A stretch of DNA of 64,000 nucleotides, taken from NCBI RefSeq assembly GCF_013359755.1, contig NZ_JABMCJ010000093.1, positions 1-64,000 on the forward strand. Reading direction: 5' to 3'. Below are positions 54,667 to 63,847 of the stretch, in pieces. The first letter of the stretch is position 1; each line of letters starts with the position of its first letter. The stretch comes from Tardiphaga robiniae (GTDB lineage Bacteria > Pseudomonadota > Alphaproteobacteria > Rhizobiales > Xanthobacteraceae). The position numbers and the translations under genes are program-made. The notes below the pieces were generated by a model. That model was not told the DNA's origin and did no database searches. It was given only the letters and a program-made list of their open reading frames with translations.

Positions 54667-57600
54667 TTAGTCGTTGCCGAGGACGCGTGACCACCAGCCG
54701 GCTTTACGCGGCTGGCTTTCGACCGCGGGGGCCGGTGCAGCGGCTGGAGCAGGTGCCGGCTCCGGCTCCGGGGCTGTAGCGACGGGCGCTGCCGCGGGCT
54801 GTGGCTCCGGAGATGTCGAACCGAAGTTGACCTTTTCGCGGACCGTCGAGCGGCGGCGGGCTGCGGCTTTGTCATCTTCCTGCGGTGCCGCGGCTTCCTG
54901 AACGGGGGTAGGTGCTGCGACGGGAGCAGGAGTGACCGGCGTCGGCTCGGGCACGGCTGGAGCGAACATTGGCACGGCGTTGTGACGGCTCTGTTCGGCC
55001 TCTGGCTGTGGCGCTGCATAGGACGTCACGGCGTCCGAAGCTGCGTGCTGGTGCGGCTGTGCGTCGTTACGCGTGTCCTGACCTTCGAGATCGGCCACAG
55101 CATCGCTGGCTTCCGAGCTCTGCGTCGGTCCGAGTTCATCGGAAATCGATCCGGCCAGACCTTCGTCGTTACCACCACGCCGACGGCGTCCGCCACGACG
55201 ACCACGGCGACGCGGACGTCGCTCGCCATCGGCCGGCTGGTCGGCGCGGGCTTCACGGGGCTGATCGTCGGCCTCGTCGTCTTCGCCTTCGCTGTCGTCG
55301 CCAACGGTCTCGACGTTACCTTCGACCGCGCCCTCAGCGGCGGTCTGGAACTCGCCGCCCTCGCGACCGGGAGCGCCGCCTTCGCGTGCCTCACCAGAGC
55401 GACCGCGACGGCGCCGACGGCGCTTGCGCTTGCGCCCATCGCTGTCTGCATCGCCGGTGGCGCTTTCACCCGAGGTCTCGTCGTCGGTGAGACCTTCGGT
55501 CTCCTCGGTTTCGATTTCGGCTTCCGTCTCGAACAGATCTTCGTCGTCGAAGGGTTCTTCTTCCAGCGGCGGCGGGAAGGCTGCGACCTGCGCTGCGAGC
55601 AGCGCCTTGGCAGCTTCCAGCGTGTGGACCTGTTCGCCGCGGTCGATCACGAAGGACTGCTGACCGCTGACATTCGGATCGGCGATGACGGCGAGGGTCA
55701 CCTTGAAGCTGTTTTCGAGATCGCGCAGATGGCCACGCTTGTGGTTCAGCACATAGAGCGCGACATCGGTGCGGGTGCGCACGATCAGGTTATGCGTGGC
55801 GCCCTTCATCAGGATTTCTTCGAGGCCGCGCAGCAACTGCAGGGCCACCGACGACACCGAACGAACGTGGCCGCTGCCGCCGCAATGCGGGCAGATATCG
55901 GTGGAGCTCTCCAACACGCTGGCGCGGATGCGCTGGCGCGACATTTCGAGCAGGCCGAAATGCGAGATGCGGCCGACCTGAATGCGCGCGCGATCCTGGC
56001 GCAGGCAATCGCTCATCTTGCGTTCGACAGCGCGGTTATTGCGCTTCTCGTCCATGTCGATGAAGTCGATCACGATCAGACCGGCGAGATCGCGCAGGCG
56101 CAGCTGACGCGCGACTTCCTCGGCGGCTTCGAGATTGGTCTTCAGCGCGGTGTCTTCGATGTGGTGTTCGCGGGTCGAACGGCCCGAGTTCACGTCGATC
56201 GAGACCAGAGCTTCGGTCTGGTTGATGACGATGTAGCCACCGGAGCGCAGTTGCACGGTCGGCGAGAACATTGCGTCCAACTGGCTCTCGACGCCCATGC
56301 GCGAGAATAGCGGCTGGCCGTCGCGATACTGCTTCACCGCGCGCACATTGCTCGGCATCAGCATGTGCATGAAGTCGCGCGCTTCCTGATAGCCGGCTTC
56401 GCCCGCAACCTGGATTTCGTCGATTTCCTTGTTGTAGAGGTCGCGCAGCGAGCGCTTGATCAGCGAGCCTTCCTCATAGACGAGGGTTGGGGCCTGCGAC
56501 TTCAGCGTCATGTCGCGGACGGTTTCCCACATCCGGATCAGGTATTCGAAGTCGCGCTTGATTTCCGGCTTGGTGCGCGAGGCACCGGCGGTGCGCAGGA
56601 TGATCCCCATGCCTTCCGGCACGTCGAGGTCCGACACCACTTCCTTGAGACGCGAACGATCCTGTGCCGAAGTGATCTTGCGCGAGATGCCGCCGCCACG
56701 GGCGGTGTTCGGCATCAGCACGGCGTAACGGCCGGCAAGCGACAGGTAGGTGGTCAGCGCAGCGCCCTTGTTGCCGCGTTCTTCCTTGACGACCTGCACC
56801 AGCATGACCTGGCGGCGCTTGATGACTTCCTGGATCTTGTACTGGCGGCGCGGACGGAAGGCGCGCTCGGGGACTTCCTCGAGAACGTCGTCACCGCCGA
56901 CGGATTCGACCTGATCCTCTTCGGCTTCTTCCTCGCCGTCGTCTTCGTCTTCCTCGTCGTCGTGTTCGTCGCTGTCAGCGGCAGCGGTGTGCTCACCCTC
57001 GGCACGCTCTTCGTGGTGAACGTCCTCGGCATGCGCCGCGTTCTCTTCGGCGTGAGCGGCCTGAATCTGTTCGTCATGCGCGTGATCATCATGCGCTTCG
57101 GCGGCGACTGGCGCCGGCGTCTCCGCAACGGCTTCGACCGGAGCAGGCGAGAAGCCTGCCGAAACAGGCTGTTCGGTCACAGGCTCGGATGCAACGACCT
57201 CGGACACGACGACCTCGGGAGCCGCAGCTTCGGCAGCGACGCTCTCGGACACGACCGGTGCGGCGGCATGATCGTGGTGATCATGGTCGTGCGCATGATC
57301 GCCTTCGGCGTGCTCATGCGCGTGGGTGTGCTCGTGTCCGTCATGGTCATGATGGTCGTGATCGGCGGCGTGATGCCCGTCATCATGGGCATGATCATGA
57401 GGATGGCTGTGGACCTCGAAGGCCGGATCGCGCGGCTGTTCGGCCTGCGACGGATCGACCGCTGTCGTATCGACGACATCGCTTTGCACCCGCTCGCCAC
57501 GGTCGCGGCGACGGGAGTTGCGATGACGCGAGCGCTTACGGTTGGAGCGGTTTTCGGTCTCTTCCTCAGCTTCGCGATGGGCCCGTTCATCCGCCTCGAT

Positions 57601-57867
57601 CAGCGCCTGACGGTCGGCGACCGGGATCTGGTAATAGTCCGGATGAATTTCGCTGAAAGCGAGAAAGCCGTGGCGGTTGCCACCGTATTCGATGAAGGCG
57701 GCCTGCAGCGACGGTTCGACGCGCGTGACCTTGGCGAGGTAGATATTGCCGCGAAGCTGCTTGCGCTGCGCAGTCTCGAAATCAAACTCTTCGACGCGAT
57801 TGCCGCGAACCACGACAACCCGGGTCTCTTCCGGGTGGGTCGCATCGATCAACATTTTGTTTGGCAT
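54667..57867 (-). CDS. rne: Ribonuclease E
   Basis: A 1066-residue endoribonuclease, the degradosome core. Starts at the Met of MPNKMLIDATHPEETRV, the family N-terminus (ATG at 57867; 57879 also possible). The S1 domain is split by a 270-residue acidic insert (about residues 95-330) containing a His/Asp tract (57268-57411). The RNase H-like catalytic core carries GGYIVINQTEALVSIDVNSG and FIDMDEKRNNRAVE; the zinc-link is CPHCGGSGH. The C-terminal half is disordered, with Arg-rich RNA-binding patches (RKRKRRRRRRGR), and ends with the short RKAGWWSRVLGN segment, as in relatives. A long leader (57868-58557) suggests autoregulation. Confidence 0.96.
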   Translation of the reverse strand: MPNKMLIDATHPEETRVVVVRGNRVEEFDFETAQRKQLRGNIYLAKVTRVEPSLQAAFIEYGGNRHGFLAFSEIHPDYYQIPVADRQALIEADERAHREAEEETENRSNRKRSRHRNSRRRDRGERVQSDVVDTTAVDPSQAEQPRDPAFEVHSHPHDHAHDDGHHAADHDHHDHDGHEHTHAHEHAEGDHAHDHDHHDHAAAPVVSESVAAEAAAPEVVVSEVVASEPVTEQPVSAGFSPAPVEAVAETPAPVAAEAHDDHAHDEQIQAAHAEENAAHAEDVHHEERAEGEHTAAADSDEHDDEEDEDDGEEEAEEDQVESVGGDDVLEEVPERAFRPRRQYKIQEVIKRRQVMLVQVVKEERGNKGAALTTYLSLAGRYAVLMPNTARGGGISRKITSAQDRSRLKEVVSDLDVPEGMGIILRTAGASRTKPEIKRDFEYLIRMWETVRDMTLKSQAPTLVYEEGSLIKRSLRDLYNKEIDEIQVAGEAGYQEARDFMHMLMPSNVRAVKQYRDGQPLFSRMGVESQLDAMFSPTVQLRSGGYIVINQTEALVSIDVNSGRSTREHHIEDTALKTNLEAAEEVARQLRLRDLAGLIVIDFIDMDEKRNNRAVERKMSDCLRQDRARIQVGRISHFGLLEMSRQRIRASVLESSTDICPHCGGSGHVRSVSSVALQLLRGLEEILMKGATHNLIVRTRTDVALYVLNHKRGHLRDLENSFKVTLAVIADPNVSGQQSFVIDRGEQVHTLEAAKALLAAQVAAFPPPLEEEPFDDEDLFETEAEIETEETEGLTDDETSGESATGDADSDGRKRKRRRRRRGRSGEAREGGAPGREGGEFQTAAEGAVEGNVETVGDDSEGEDDEADDQPREARADQPADGERRPRRRGRRGGRRRRGGNDEGLAGSISDELGPTQSSEASDAVADLEGQDTRNDAQPHQHAASDAVTSYAAPQPEAEQSRHNAVPMFAPAVPEPTPVTPAPVAAPTPVQEAAAPQEDDKAAARRRSTVREKVNFGSTSPEPQPAAAPVATAPEPEPAPAPAAAPAPAVESQPRKAGWWSRVLGND
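57268..57411 (-). repeat. His/Asp-rich coding tract in RNase E
   Basis: The 48 codons encode about 22 His alternating with Asp, Ala and Glu (for example HDHAHDDGHH and DHDHHDHDGHEH). It lies within the insert between the two halves of the S1 domain, close to residues 153-200. Degenerate repeat at DNA level (CATGAT/CATGAC-like triplet pairs). Confidence 0.8.
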
Positions 57868-58557
57868 TTGGAAGCTCATGGAGGCGGACGGCGTGCGTGG
57901 CGGCAAGCGCGTATCGCGCGGCCGGGTGACGCAACGGTCCACCTGATTCGGGGGTGAGGGGAAGGCCGATACACAGCCCTGAACGCCGTGCCGATCGCGA
58001 GGTCAGTGCGGGGCGACGCGCGAGGCTTGGGCCTCGCATCGGCATAGTTCCCACCTGGGTCTCGGTCGGCATCACAGTCTGGCGCATCAAGCGTCGGCCC
58101 GTCTGAACATCTTGGCGGCAAAGGCGCCGCCTTTTGCTGACGTCCGGCGCGCCGCAGAACGCGGTCACCGGCTGTCGCATACTCCGCCCGTAAGGCCGGA
58201 ATAATCGGTCATGAAGTGTCTAAAGCCGCCCCGGGAGCGAGAAAGGACCTGGGACCGGACACCGCCTGGGCTAAGACCGCCTCTCTGGGCAACCGCGCGC
58301 TGCGCTGGTTGTAGAGAGGAGGCCGGAAAACGCTGGATCCACCGATAGATGATCGGGGGAACGAGCGTTGCACCGGGAGGCTGAACGCGACACAACCGGG
58401 AGTTAAACCGTCAGCTCTTCGTACATACGAGGAATGGGGGTCGCATGCAAGGGAAGCGTCACAAGGCTGCAACACTCAGGCTTATTCGATATGGCCGACT
58501 TAAGCTCCGGTTAACCCTGCAATCCTATTGGGTTAATGAGGGGCTGCTTCGGAGGCA
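57868..58557. promoter_or_regulatory. Long divergent region: rne leader and amidase promoter
   Basis: About 690 bp without a convincing gene separate rne from the divergent amidase. Such long leaders are typical for rne, which in E. coli represses itself through its 5' UTR; whether this happens here is inference. The part next to the amidase (58480-58560) is AT-richer and has a GGAGG just before its start. Short frames at 58165-58475 on the minus strand have poor protein character. Confidence 0.5.
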
Positions 58558-59865
58558 GTGGATTCGTTGACGAGCCGCGCAAACCACATCGTCAGGCTGG
58601 CCACGGTGCTCTTCAGTGCTGGTTTTGGGCTGTTTTGGTGTCCGAACTCCGCCCAGGCCGCCGGCGAGACGCCACGCGCGGAAGTGGAGGGTGTATTCCC
58701 GATCGCCTCCGACGTGCGCATCGCCGGTGACGAGAAACAGACCCGTTTCATTCTCGATCTCGACCGGAAGATCCCGCTGCGTGCCTTTGCGCTGGCTGAC
58801 CCATATCGGGTGGTCATCGATCTTCCCCAGGTCAATTTCCATCTCGATCCCGGCGCCGGGACGGTCTCCCGCGGCCTGATCAAGGCGTTCCGCTACGGTC
58901 TGGTGATGCCGGGCGGGTCGCGCATGGTGTTTGACCTGACCGGACCAGCCAAGATCAAGAATTCCTACGCGCTCGATCCCGCTAACGGGCAGCCGGCGCG
59001 GATGGTGATCGAACTCGAATCGGTCGATCGCACCACATTCGTACAGGCGCTGGCGGTTGAGAATCGCCCGGATCTGCGACCGGCCGTCGGAACGACTGCT
59101 GCGGCATCTCCGGTTGCCACCAAGGTGGTCGCCAGCGCCGCGCCCGATGCCGCGCCGGACGCCCGTCCAGTCATCGTGATCGATCCCGGTCATGGCGGCA
59201 TCGACAACGGCACCCAGGCTGGCGGCGAGAGCGAGAAGGGGATCGTGCTGGGTTTCGGTTTGGCCCTGCGTGACCGTCTGGAGAAGCTCGGCAAATACCG
59301 CATCGTGATGACCCGCGCCGACGATACGTTCATTCCCCTGGATGAACGGGTGAAGGTGGCGCGCAACCAGTCGGCCGCCTTGTTTGTCTCCATCCATGCC
59401 GACGCATTGCCGCGCGGCGAGGGCGATGCGCAGGGCGCTACTGTTTACACACTGTCCGACAAGGCCTCCGACGCGGAGGCGGAGCGGCTGGCAGACTCGG
59501 AAAACAAGGCGGACGCCATTGCCGGCGTCAATCTGACGGAAGAGCCAACCGACGTCGCCGACATCCTGATCGACTTGGCGCAGCGCGAAACCCGGACCTT
59601 CTCGAATCGCTTTGCTCGGCTGGTGGTGGGCGAGATGAAGACCACGGCGCGGATGCACAAGCATCCCCTGAAATCGGCAGGTTTCCGCGTGCTCAAGGCC
59701 CCGGACGTCCCCTCAGTGCTGATCGAACTGGGTTACGTGTCCAACAAGGACGATCTCCAGCAACTGATGTCCGAGAACTGGCGCTCCAAGACTGTCGGGG
59801 CAGTCGCCAAGGCGATCGACGGGTTCTTCTCCAAGCGGATGGTCTCTGCCGGCCCGGGAAACTGA
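58558..59865 (+). CDS. amiC: N-acetylmuramoyl-L-alanine amidase (AmiC-type)
   Basis: A 435-residue periplasmic peptidoglycan amidase that cuts the bond between muramic acid and the stem peptide, needed for daughter-cell separation. Signal peptide (LATVLFSAGFGLFWC...AQA), AMIN domain at about residues 40-150 (RFILDLDRKIPLRAF), and amidase_3 domain with VIVIDPGHGGIDNG (zinc His), SIHADA and Glu in VLIELGYVSN. Starts at GTG; a TTG at 58567 with better spacing to GGAGG is possible. mrcA follows. Confidence 0.92.
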   Translation: MDSLTSRANHIVRLATVLFSAGFGLFWCPNSAQAAGETPRAEVEGVFPIASDVRIAGDEKQTRFILDLDRKIPLRAFALADPYRVVIDLPQVNFHLDPGAGTVSRGLIKAFRYGLVMPGGSRMVFDLTGPAKIKNSYALDPANGQPARMVIELESVDRTTFVQALAVENRPDLRPAVGTTAAASPVATKVVASAAPDAAPDARPVIVIDPGHGGIDNGTQAGGESEKGIVLGFGLALRDRLEKLGKYRIVMTRADDTFIPLDERVKVARNQSAALFVSIHADALPRGEGDAQGATVYTLSDKASDAEAERLADSENKADAIAGVNLTEEPTDVADILIDLAQRETRTFSNRFARLVVGEMKTTARMHKHPLKSAGFRVLKAPDVPSVLIELGYVSNKDDLQQLMSENWRSKTVGAVAKAIDGFFSKRMVSAGPGN

Positions 59866-59893
59866 CGACCGGAACTGAAAATGACAAATCTTT

Positions 59894-59935
59894 CAGTACG
59901 AAAGCCTTGGTCTTCAGTATGAAAGCCCTAGTTTG
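59894..59935 (+). repeat. 21-bp tandem repeat, two copies
   Basis: CAGTACGAAAGCCTTGGTCTT is followed directly by CAGTATGAAAGCCCTAGTTTG; 16 of 21 positions match. It lies in the gap between the amidase and mrcA and could be part of the mrcA promoter region or a remnant. Confidence 0.55.
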
Positions 59936-59968
59936 GCCACAGCCGGCGCTCTATAAAAAATTCCGAGC

Positions 59969-59998
59969 GGCCGTCAGAATCGGTCAAGACTGACGGCC
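59969..59998 (+). terminator. Putative terminator after amidase gene
   Basis: A perfect 9-bp stem (GGCCGTCAG / CTGACGGCC) with a 12-base loop, followed by ATTTCGGG. T run is weak, so termination strength is uncertain. Confidence 0.5.
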
Positions 59999-60111
59999 AT
60001 TTCGGGTTGTCTCCTTAGCTGATTTTTGCCGCGGGACTTGTTGCTGACTTCGCGCCCATGGGGCCGCCGTATGCTATATTGCGGCACAGCGATTGAAACG
60101 GATCGTCGATA

Positions 60112-62604
60112 ATGCGTCTGCTGGTACGGTTTCTGGGTTTCTTGTTCGCTGCAGGAACCGTGGTGTTTCTGGTGGGCGTCGCCGCCGCAGCCGGGCTGAT
60201 CTGGCATTACTCCAAGGACTTACCAGACTATTCGCAGCTTCAGGATTATGAGCCGCCGGTCATGACGCGCGTCCATGCGGCAGACGGTGCACTGCTTGGC
60301 GAATACTCCAAGGAGCGCCGGCTCTATCTGCCGATTCAGGCCGTGCCGAAGCTGGTGATCAACGCGTTCCTCGCGGCCGAAGACAAGAATTTCTACGAGC
60401 ATGGTGGCCTCGATTATTCGGGCATGGCGCGCGCGATGGTGCTTTACGCGCAGAACCTTGGCTCCAACCGCAGGCCGCAGGGCGCGTCGACGATCACGCA
60501 GCAGGTTGCGAAGAACTTCCTTCTGACCAACGAGGTCTCCTTCACCCGCAAGATCAAGGAAGCCTTGCTGGCGATGCGCATCGAGCGCACCTATTCGAAG
60601 GACAAGATCCTCGAACTGTATCTCAACGAAATCTATCTCGGCCTCGGTGCCTATGGCATCGCCGCCGCCTCGCTGGTCTATTTCGACAAGTCGGTGAACG
60701 AACTGACCGTCTCGGAAGCAGCGTATCTCGCAGCTTTGCCGAAGGCGCCGTCGTCGCTGCATCCGATCAAGAACCGCGACCGTGCCATCGAGCGCCGCAA
60801 CTATGTGGTTGATCGTCTGCTGGAGAACGGCTGGATCAAGCAGGCCGATGCCGACAAGGCGCGCAAGGAGACGTTGAGCGTCACCGGCCGCAACAGTTCG
60901 GGTCACATCTTTGCTGGCGAGTATTTTGCCGAGGAAGTGCGCCGCGACATCCTGGAACGCTACGGCGAAAAGAAGCTCTATGAAGGCGGTCTCTCGGTCC
61001 GCACCACGCTCGATCCCAAGCTGCAGGTAATGGCGCGCAAGACCATGACCAACGGCCTGATCAATTTCGACGAGGTGCGTGGCTGGCGCGGGGCGACCAA
61101 CAAGATCGATATTTCCGGCGACTGGGGCGTGAAGCTCGCCGAGGTCAAAGCGCTGTCCGACATCGCGCCGTGGAAGCTCGCGGTCGTGCTGGATGTCAGC
61201 GATCAGTCGGCACGGATCGGCTTCCAGCCGGGCCGTGAACTCGGCGGCGCCGTGCTCAAGGATCGCCAGACCGGCATCCTGACGCTGGACGGCGTGCGCT
61301 GGGCCAAGCCCGCGGCCGGACCGACGAAGGGCAAAACACCGACGGCCGTGTCGCAGGTTTTGGCCGCTGGCGACGTGATCTATGTCGATCCGCTCACAAA
61401 CAAGGACGGCTCGGTCGTCGAAGGCCAGTTCCGGCTGCGGCAGTATCCGGAAGTGTCCGGCGCCATGGTTGCGATGGATCCTTTGACCGGACGTGTGCTT
61501 GCCATGGTCGGCGGCTTCTCGTTCGACCAGAGCCAGTTCAACCGCGCCACGCAGGCCTACCGTCAGCCCGGCTCATCCTTCAAGCCACTGGTCTATTCGG
61601 CAGCGATGGACAATGGCTACACGCCGTCCACCGTCGTGGTCGACGCGCCGATCGAGATCGATCAGGGGCAGGGCGCCGGGGTGTGGCGTCCGGAAAACTA
61701 TTCGACCGGCAAGTACTTCGGCCCCGTGACCCTGCGTAATGCATTGATGCGCTCGCTGAACACTGTGACAGTGCGACTGGCGCAGGACGTCGGCATGCCG
61801 CTGATCGGCGAATACGCCAAGCGGTTCGGCGTCTATGATGAATTGCCGAACTACCTCTCCTACGCGCTCGGCGCCGGTGAAACGACCGTCATGCGGATGG
61901 TGACGGCCTATTCGATGTTCGCCAATGGCGGCCGCCGCGTGAAATCGACGCTGATCGACCGTATTCAGGACCGCTACGGGCATACGATCTTCAAGCACGA
62001 CCAGCGCGAATGCCGCGGCTGCGACGCGCCGGAGGGTTGGAAGAACCAGGCCGAGCCGCAGCTCGTCGATCGCCGCGAGCAGGTGCTCGACGCCATGACC
62101 GCCTACCAGATCACTTCGATGATGGAAGGCGTCGTGCAGGGCGGCACCGCGACCGTGCTCCGCGAAGTCGGCAAGCCGATCGCCGGCAAGACCGGCACCA
62201 CCAATGACGAGAAGGATGCCTGGTTCATCGGCTTCTCGCCTGACGTCGTCGTCGGTATCTATGTCGGTTACGACAAGCCCCGGAACCTCGGCAACAAGGC
62301 CACCGGCGGTGCGCTGGCTGCGCCGATTGCGAAGGACTTCATGAAGCTTGCGCTCGCCGACAAGCCGGCTGTGCCGTTCCGCGTGCCTGCTGGCATTAAG
62401 CTGATCCGCGTCGACGCCAAGTCGGGCATGCGCGCCGGACCGGGCGATGGCGGTCGCACCATCCTCGAGGCCTTCAAGCCGGGCACCGCGCCGCCGGACA
62501 ATTACTCTGTGATCGGTGTCGCCGATGCGGACGGTCGTTCGCTCTCGGTGTCGCCGGAAACCGACCGCAGTTTCATGCGACCGGGAACGGGCGGCCTGTA
62601 TTGA
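60112..62604 (+). CDS. mrcA: Penicillin-binding protein 1A
   Basis: An 830-residue bifunctional class A PBP that polymerises and cross-links peptidoglycan. N-terminal membrane helix (residues 5-30), glycosyltransferase GT51 domain with AAEDKNFYEHGG (catalytic Glu) and GASTITQQVAKNF, an OB-like domain at about 320-430, and a transpeptidase with PGSSFKPLVY (SxxK Ser), RSLNTVTVRLA (SxN) and GKTGTTND (KTG). Follows the amidase and precedes prfB, an order common in rhizobiales. Confidence 0.96.
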   Translation: MRLLVRFLGFLFAAGTVVFLVGVAAAAGLIWHYSKDLPDYSQLQDYEPPVMTRVHAADGALLGEYSKERRLYLPIQAVPKLVINAFLAAEDKNFYEHGGLDYSGMARAMVLYAQNLGSNRRPQGASTITQQVAKNFLLTNEVSFTRKIKEALLAMRIERTYSKDKILELYLNEIYLGLGAYGIAAASLVYFDKSVNELTVSEAAYLAALPKAPSSLHPIKNRDRAIERRNYVVDRLLENGWIKQADADKARKETLSVTGRNSSGHIFAGEYFAEEVRRDILERYGEKKLYEGGLSVRTTLDPKLQVMARKTMTNGLINFDEVRGWRGATNKIDISGDWGVKLAEVKALSDIAPWKLAVVLDVSDQSARIGFQPGRELGGAVLKDRQTGILTLDGVRWAKPAAGPTKGKTPTAVSQVLAAGDVIYVDPLTNKDGSVVEGQFRLRQYPEVSGAMVAMDPLTGRVLAMVGGFSFDQSQFNRATQAYRQPGSSFKPLVYSAAMDNGYTPSTVVVDAPIEIDQGQGAGVWRPENYSTGKYFGPVTLRNALMRSLNTVTVRLAQDVGMPLIGEYAKRFGVYDELPNYLSYALGAGETTVMRMVTAYSMFANGGRRVKSTLIDRIQDRYGHTIFKHDQRECRGCDAPEGWKNQAEPQLVDRREQVLDAMTAYQITSMMEGVVQGGTATVLREVGKPIAGKTGTTNDEKDAWFIGFSPDVVVGIYVGYDKPRNLGNKATGGALAAPIAKDFMKLALADKPAVPFRVPAGIKLIRVDAKSGMRAGPGDGGRTILEAFKPGTAPPDNYSVIGVADADGRSLSVSPETDRSFMRPGTGGLY

Positions 62605-62712
62605 GGCTCATCTGACCCACAGCAGATCCTTGCGGATTGCGCTTTGCCGCGCACGCCGCTACATCCCGATCACCATTCGTATTGCGGCTGATGCCGCCAG
62701 ATCAGAGTTTCC

Positions 62713-63844
62713 ATGCGCGCTGAAATCGAACGCCTCGTAGAAGAGATCAAGCAGTCAGTCGGGCTGCTGAGGAGGCATCTTTGACGTCGATGCATCCACG
62801 GCACGACTTGCAGAGCTGAACGCTCTCGCCGAAGACCCCAATCTCTGGAACGACCCGCAAAAGGCCCAAAGGCTGATGCAGGAGCGCACCTCGCTAGAGG
62901 ATTCGCTTCAGGGCATCGGCAAGGTCATGCGCGAACTCGACGATAATATCGAAATGATCGAGCTTGGCGAGGCCGAGGGCGATCAGGGCGTGGTGACCGA
63001 AGCCGAGAATGCGCTCAAGGCGCTGAAGAAAGAGGTCGCACGCCGCGAGCTGGAAGCGCTACTCTCTGGCGAGGCCGATCGCTTCGACACCTATCTCGAA
63101 GTCCATGCCGGCGCCGGCGGCACCGAGAGCCAGGACTGGGCCTCGATGCTGCTGCGCATGTATACGCGCTGGGCTGAAAAGCACGGTTTTAAGATCGAGT
63201 ATCTCGAAGAGACGCAGGGTGAAGAAGCCGGCATCAAATCGGCGACGATCCAGATCTCCGGCCACAATGCCTATGGCTGGCTGAAGACCGAAGGCGGCGT
63301 GCATCGTCTGGTGCGCATCTCGCCTTACGACTCAAACGCCCGTCGTCACACCTCGTTCTCAAGCGTTGCGATCTTTCCGGTCGTGGACGACAGCATCAAG
63401 ATCGACATCAACGAATCCGATGTGCGCGTCGATACGATGCGTTCAGGTGGCGCCGGCGGTCAGCACGTCAACAAGACGGAGTCGGCGGTGCGTCTGACGC
63501 ATATTCCGAGCGGCGTGGCCGTGGTCTGTCAGGCCGGCCGTTCGCAGCACAAGAACAAGGCCCAGGCCTGGGACATGCTGCGCGCGCGTCTTTACGAGAT
63601 CGAGCTGAAGAAGCGCGAAGAGAAGGCTGCAGCCGATCAGGCCGCCAAGACCGATATCGGCTGGGGTCACCAGATCCGCTCTTACGTGCTGCAGCCCTAT
63701 CAGATGGTGAAGGACCTGCGCACTGGCGTGCAGACGTCGGACACCTCAGGCGTGCTCGACGGCGACCTTGACGAGTTCATGGCGGCGACACTGGCGCAGC
63801 GCGCCTTCGGCACATCGCCAGGCGCCATCGACGACGTGGACTGA
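62713..63844 (+). CDS. prfB: Peptide chain release factor 2, +1 programmed frameshift
   Basis: Releases peptides at UGA and UAA. The ATG at 62713 opens 23 codons ending CTT, then an in-frame TGA at 62782-62784. A +1 shift at CTT-TGAC continues as GAC GTC GAT into the frame ending at 63844, giving 376 residues. The internal Shine-Dalgarno-like AGGAGG lies three bases before the CTT slip codon, the same arrangement as in E. coli. Conserved GGQ is in GGAGGQHVN, and the anticodon-like loop reads SPYDS (SPF in E. coli). Confidence 0.96.
62770..62785 (+). promoter_or_regulatory. prfB: prfB programmed frameshift site
   Basis: AGGAGG (62770-62775), CAT, CTT (62779-62781) and TGAC make a textbook autoregulatory site: a low RF2 level slows reading of the UGA, allowing tRNA-Leu to slip from CTT to TTT. 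Confidence 0.93.
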
Positions 63845-63847
63845 GCC

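Noticed and set aside
54982-57957. Long plus-strand frames opposite rne
   Set aside because: They mirror the rne codon pattern and have no ribosome sites or recognised domains.
58165-58475. Minus-strand short frames in the rne leader region
   Set aside because: Poor composition and no Shine-Dalgarno; more likely leader RNA.
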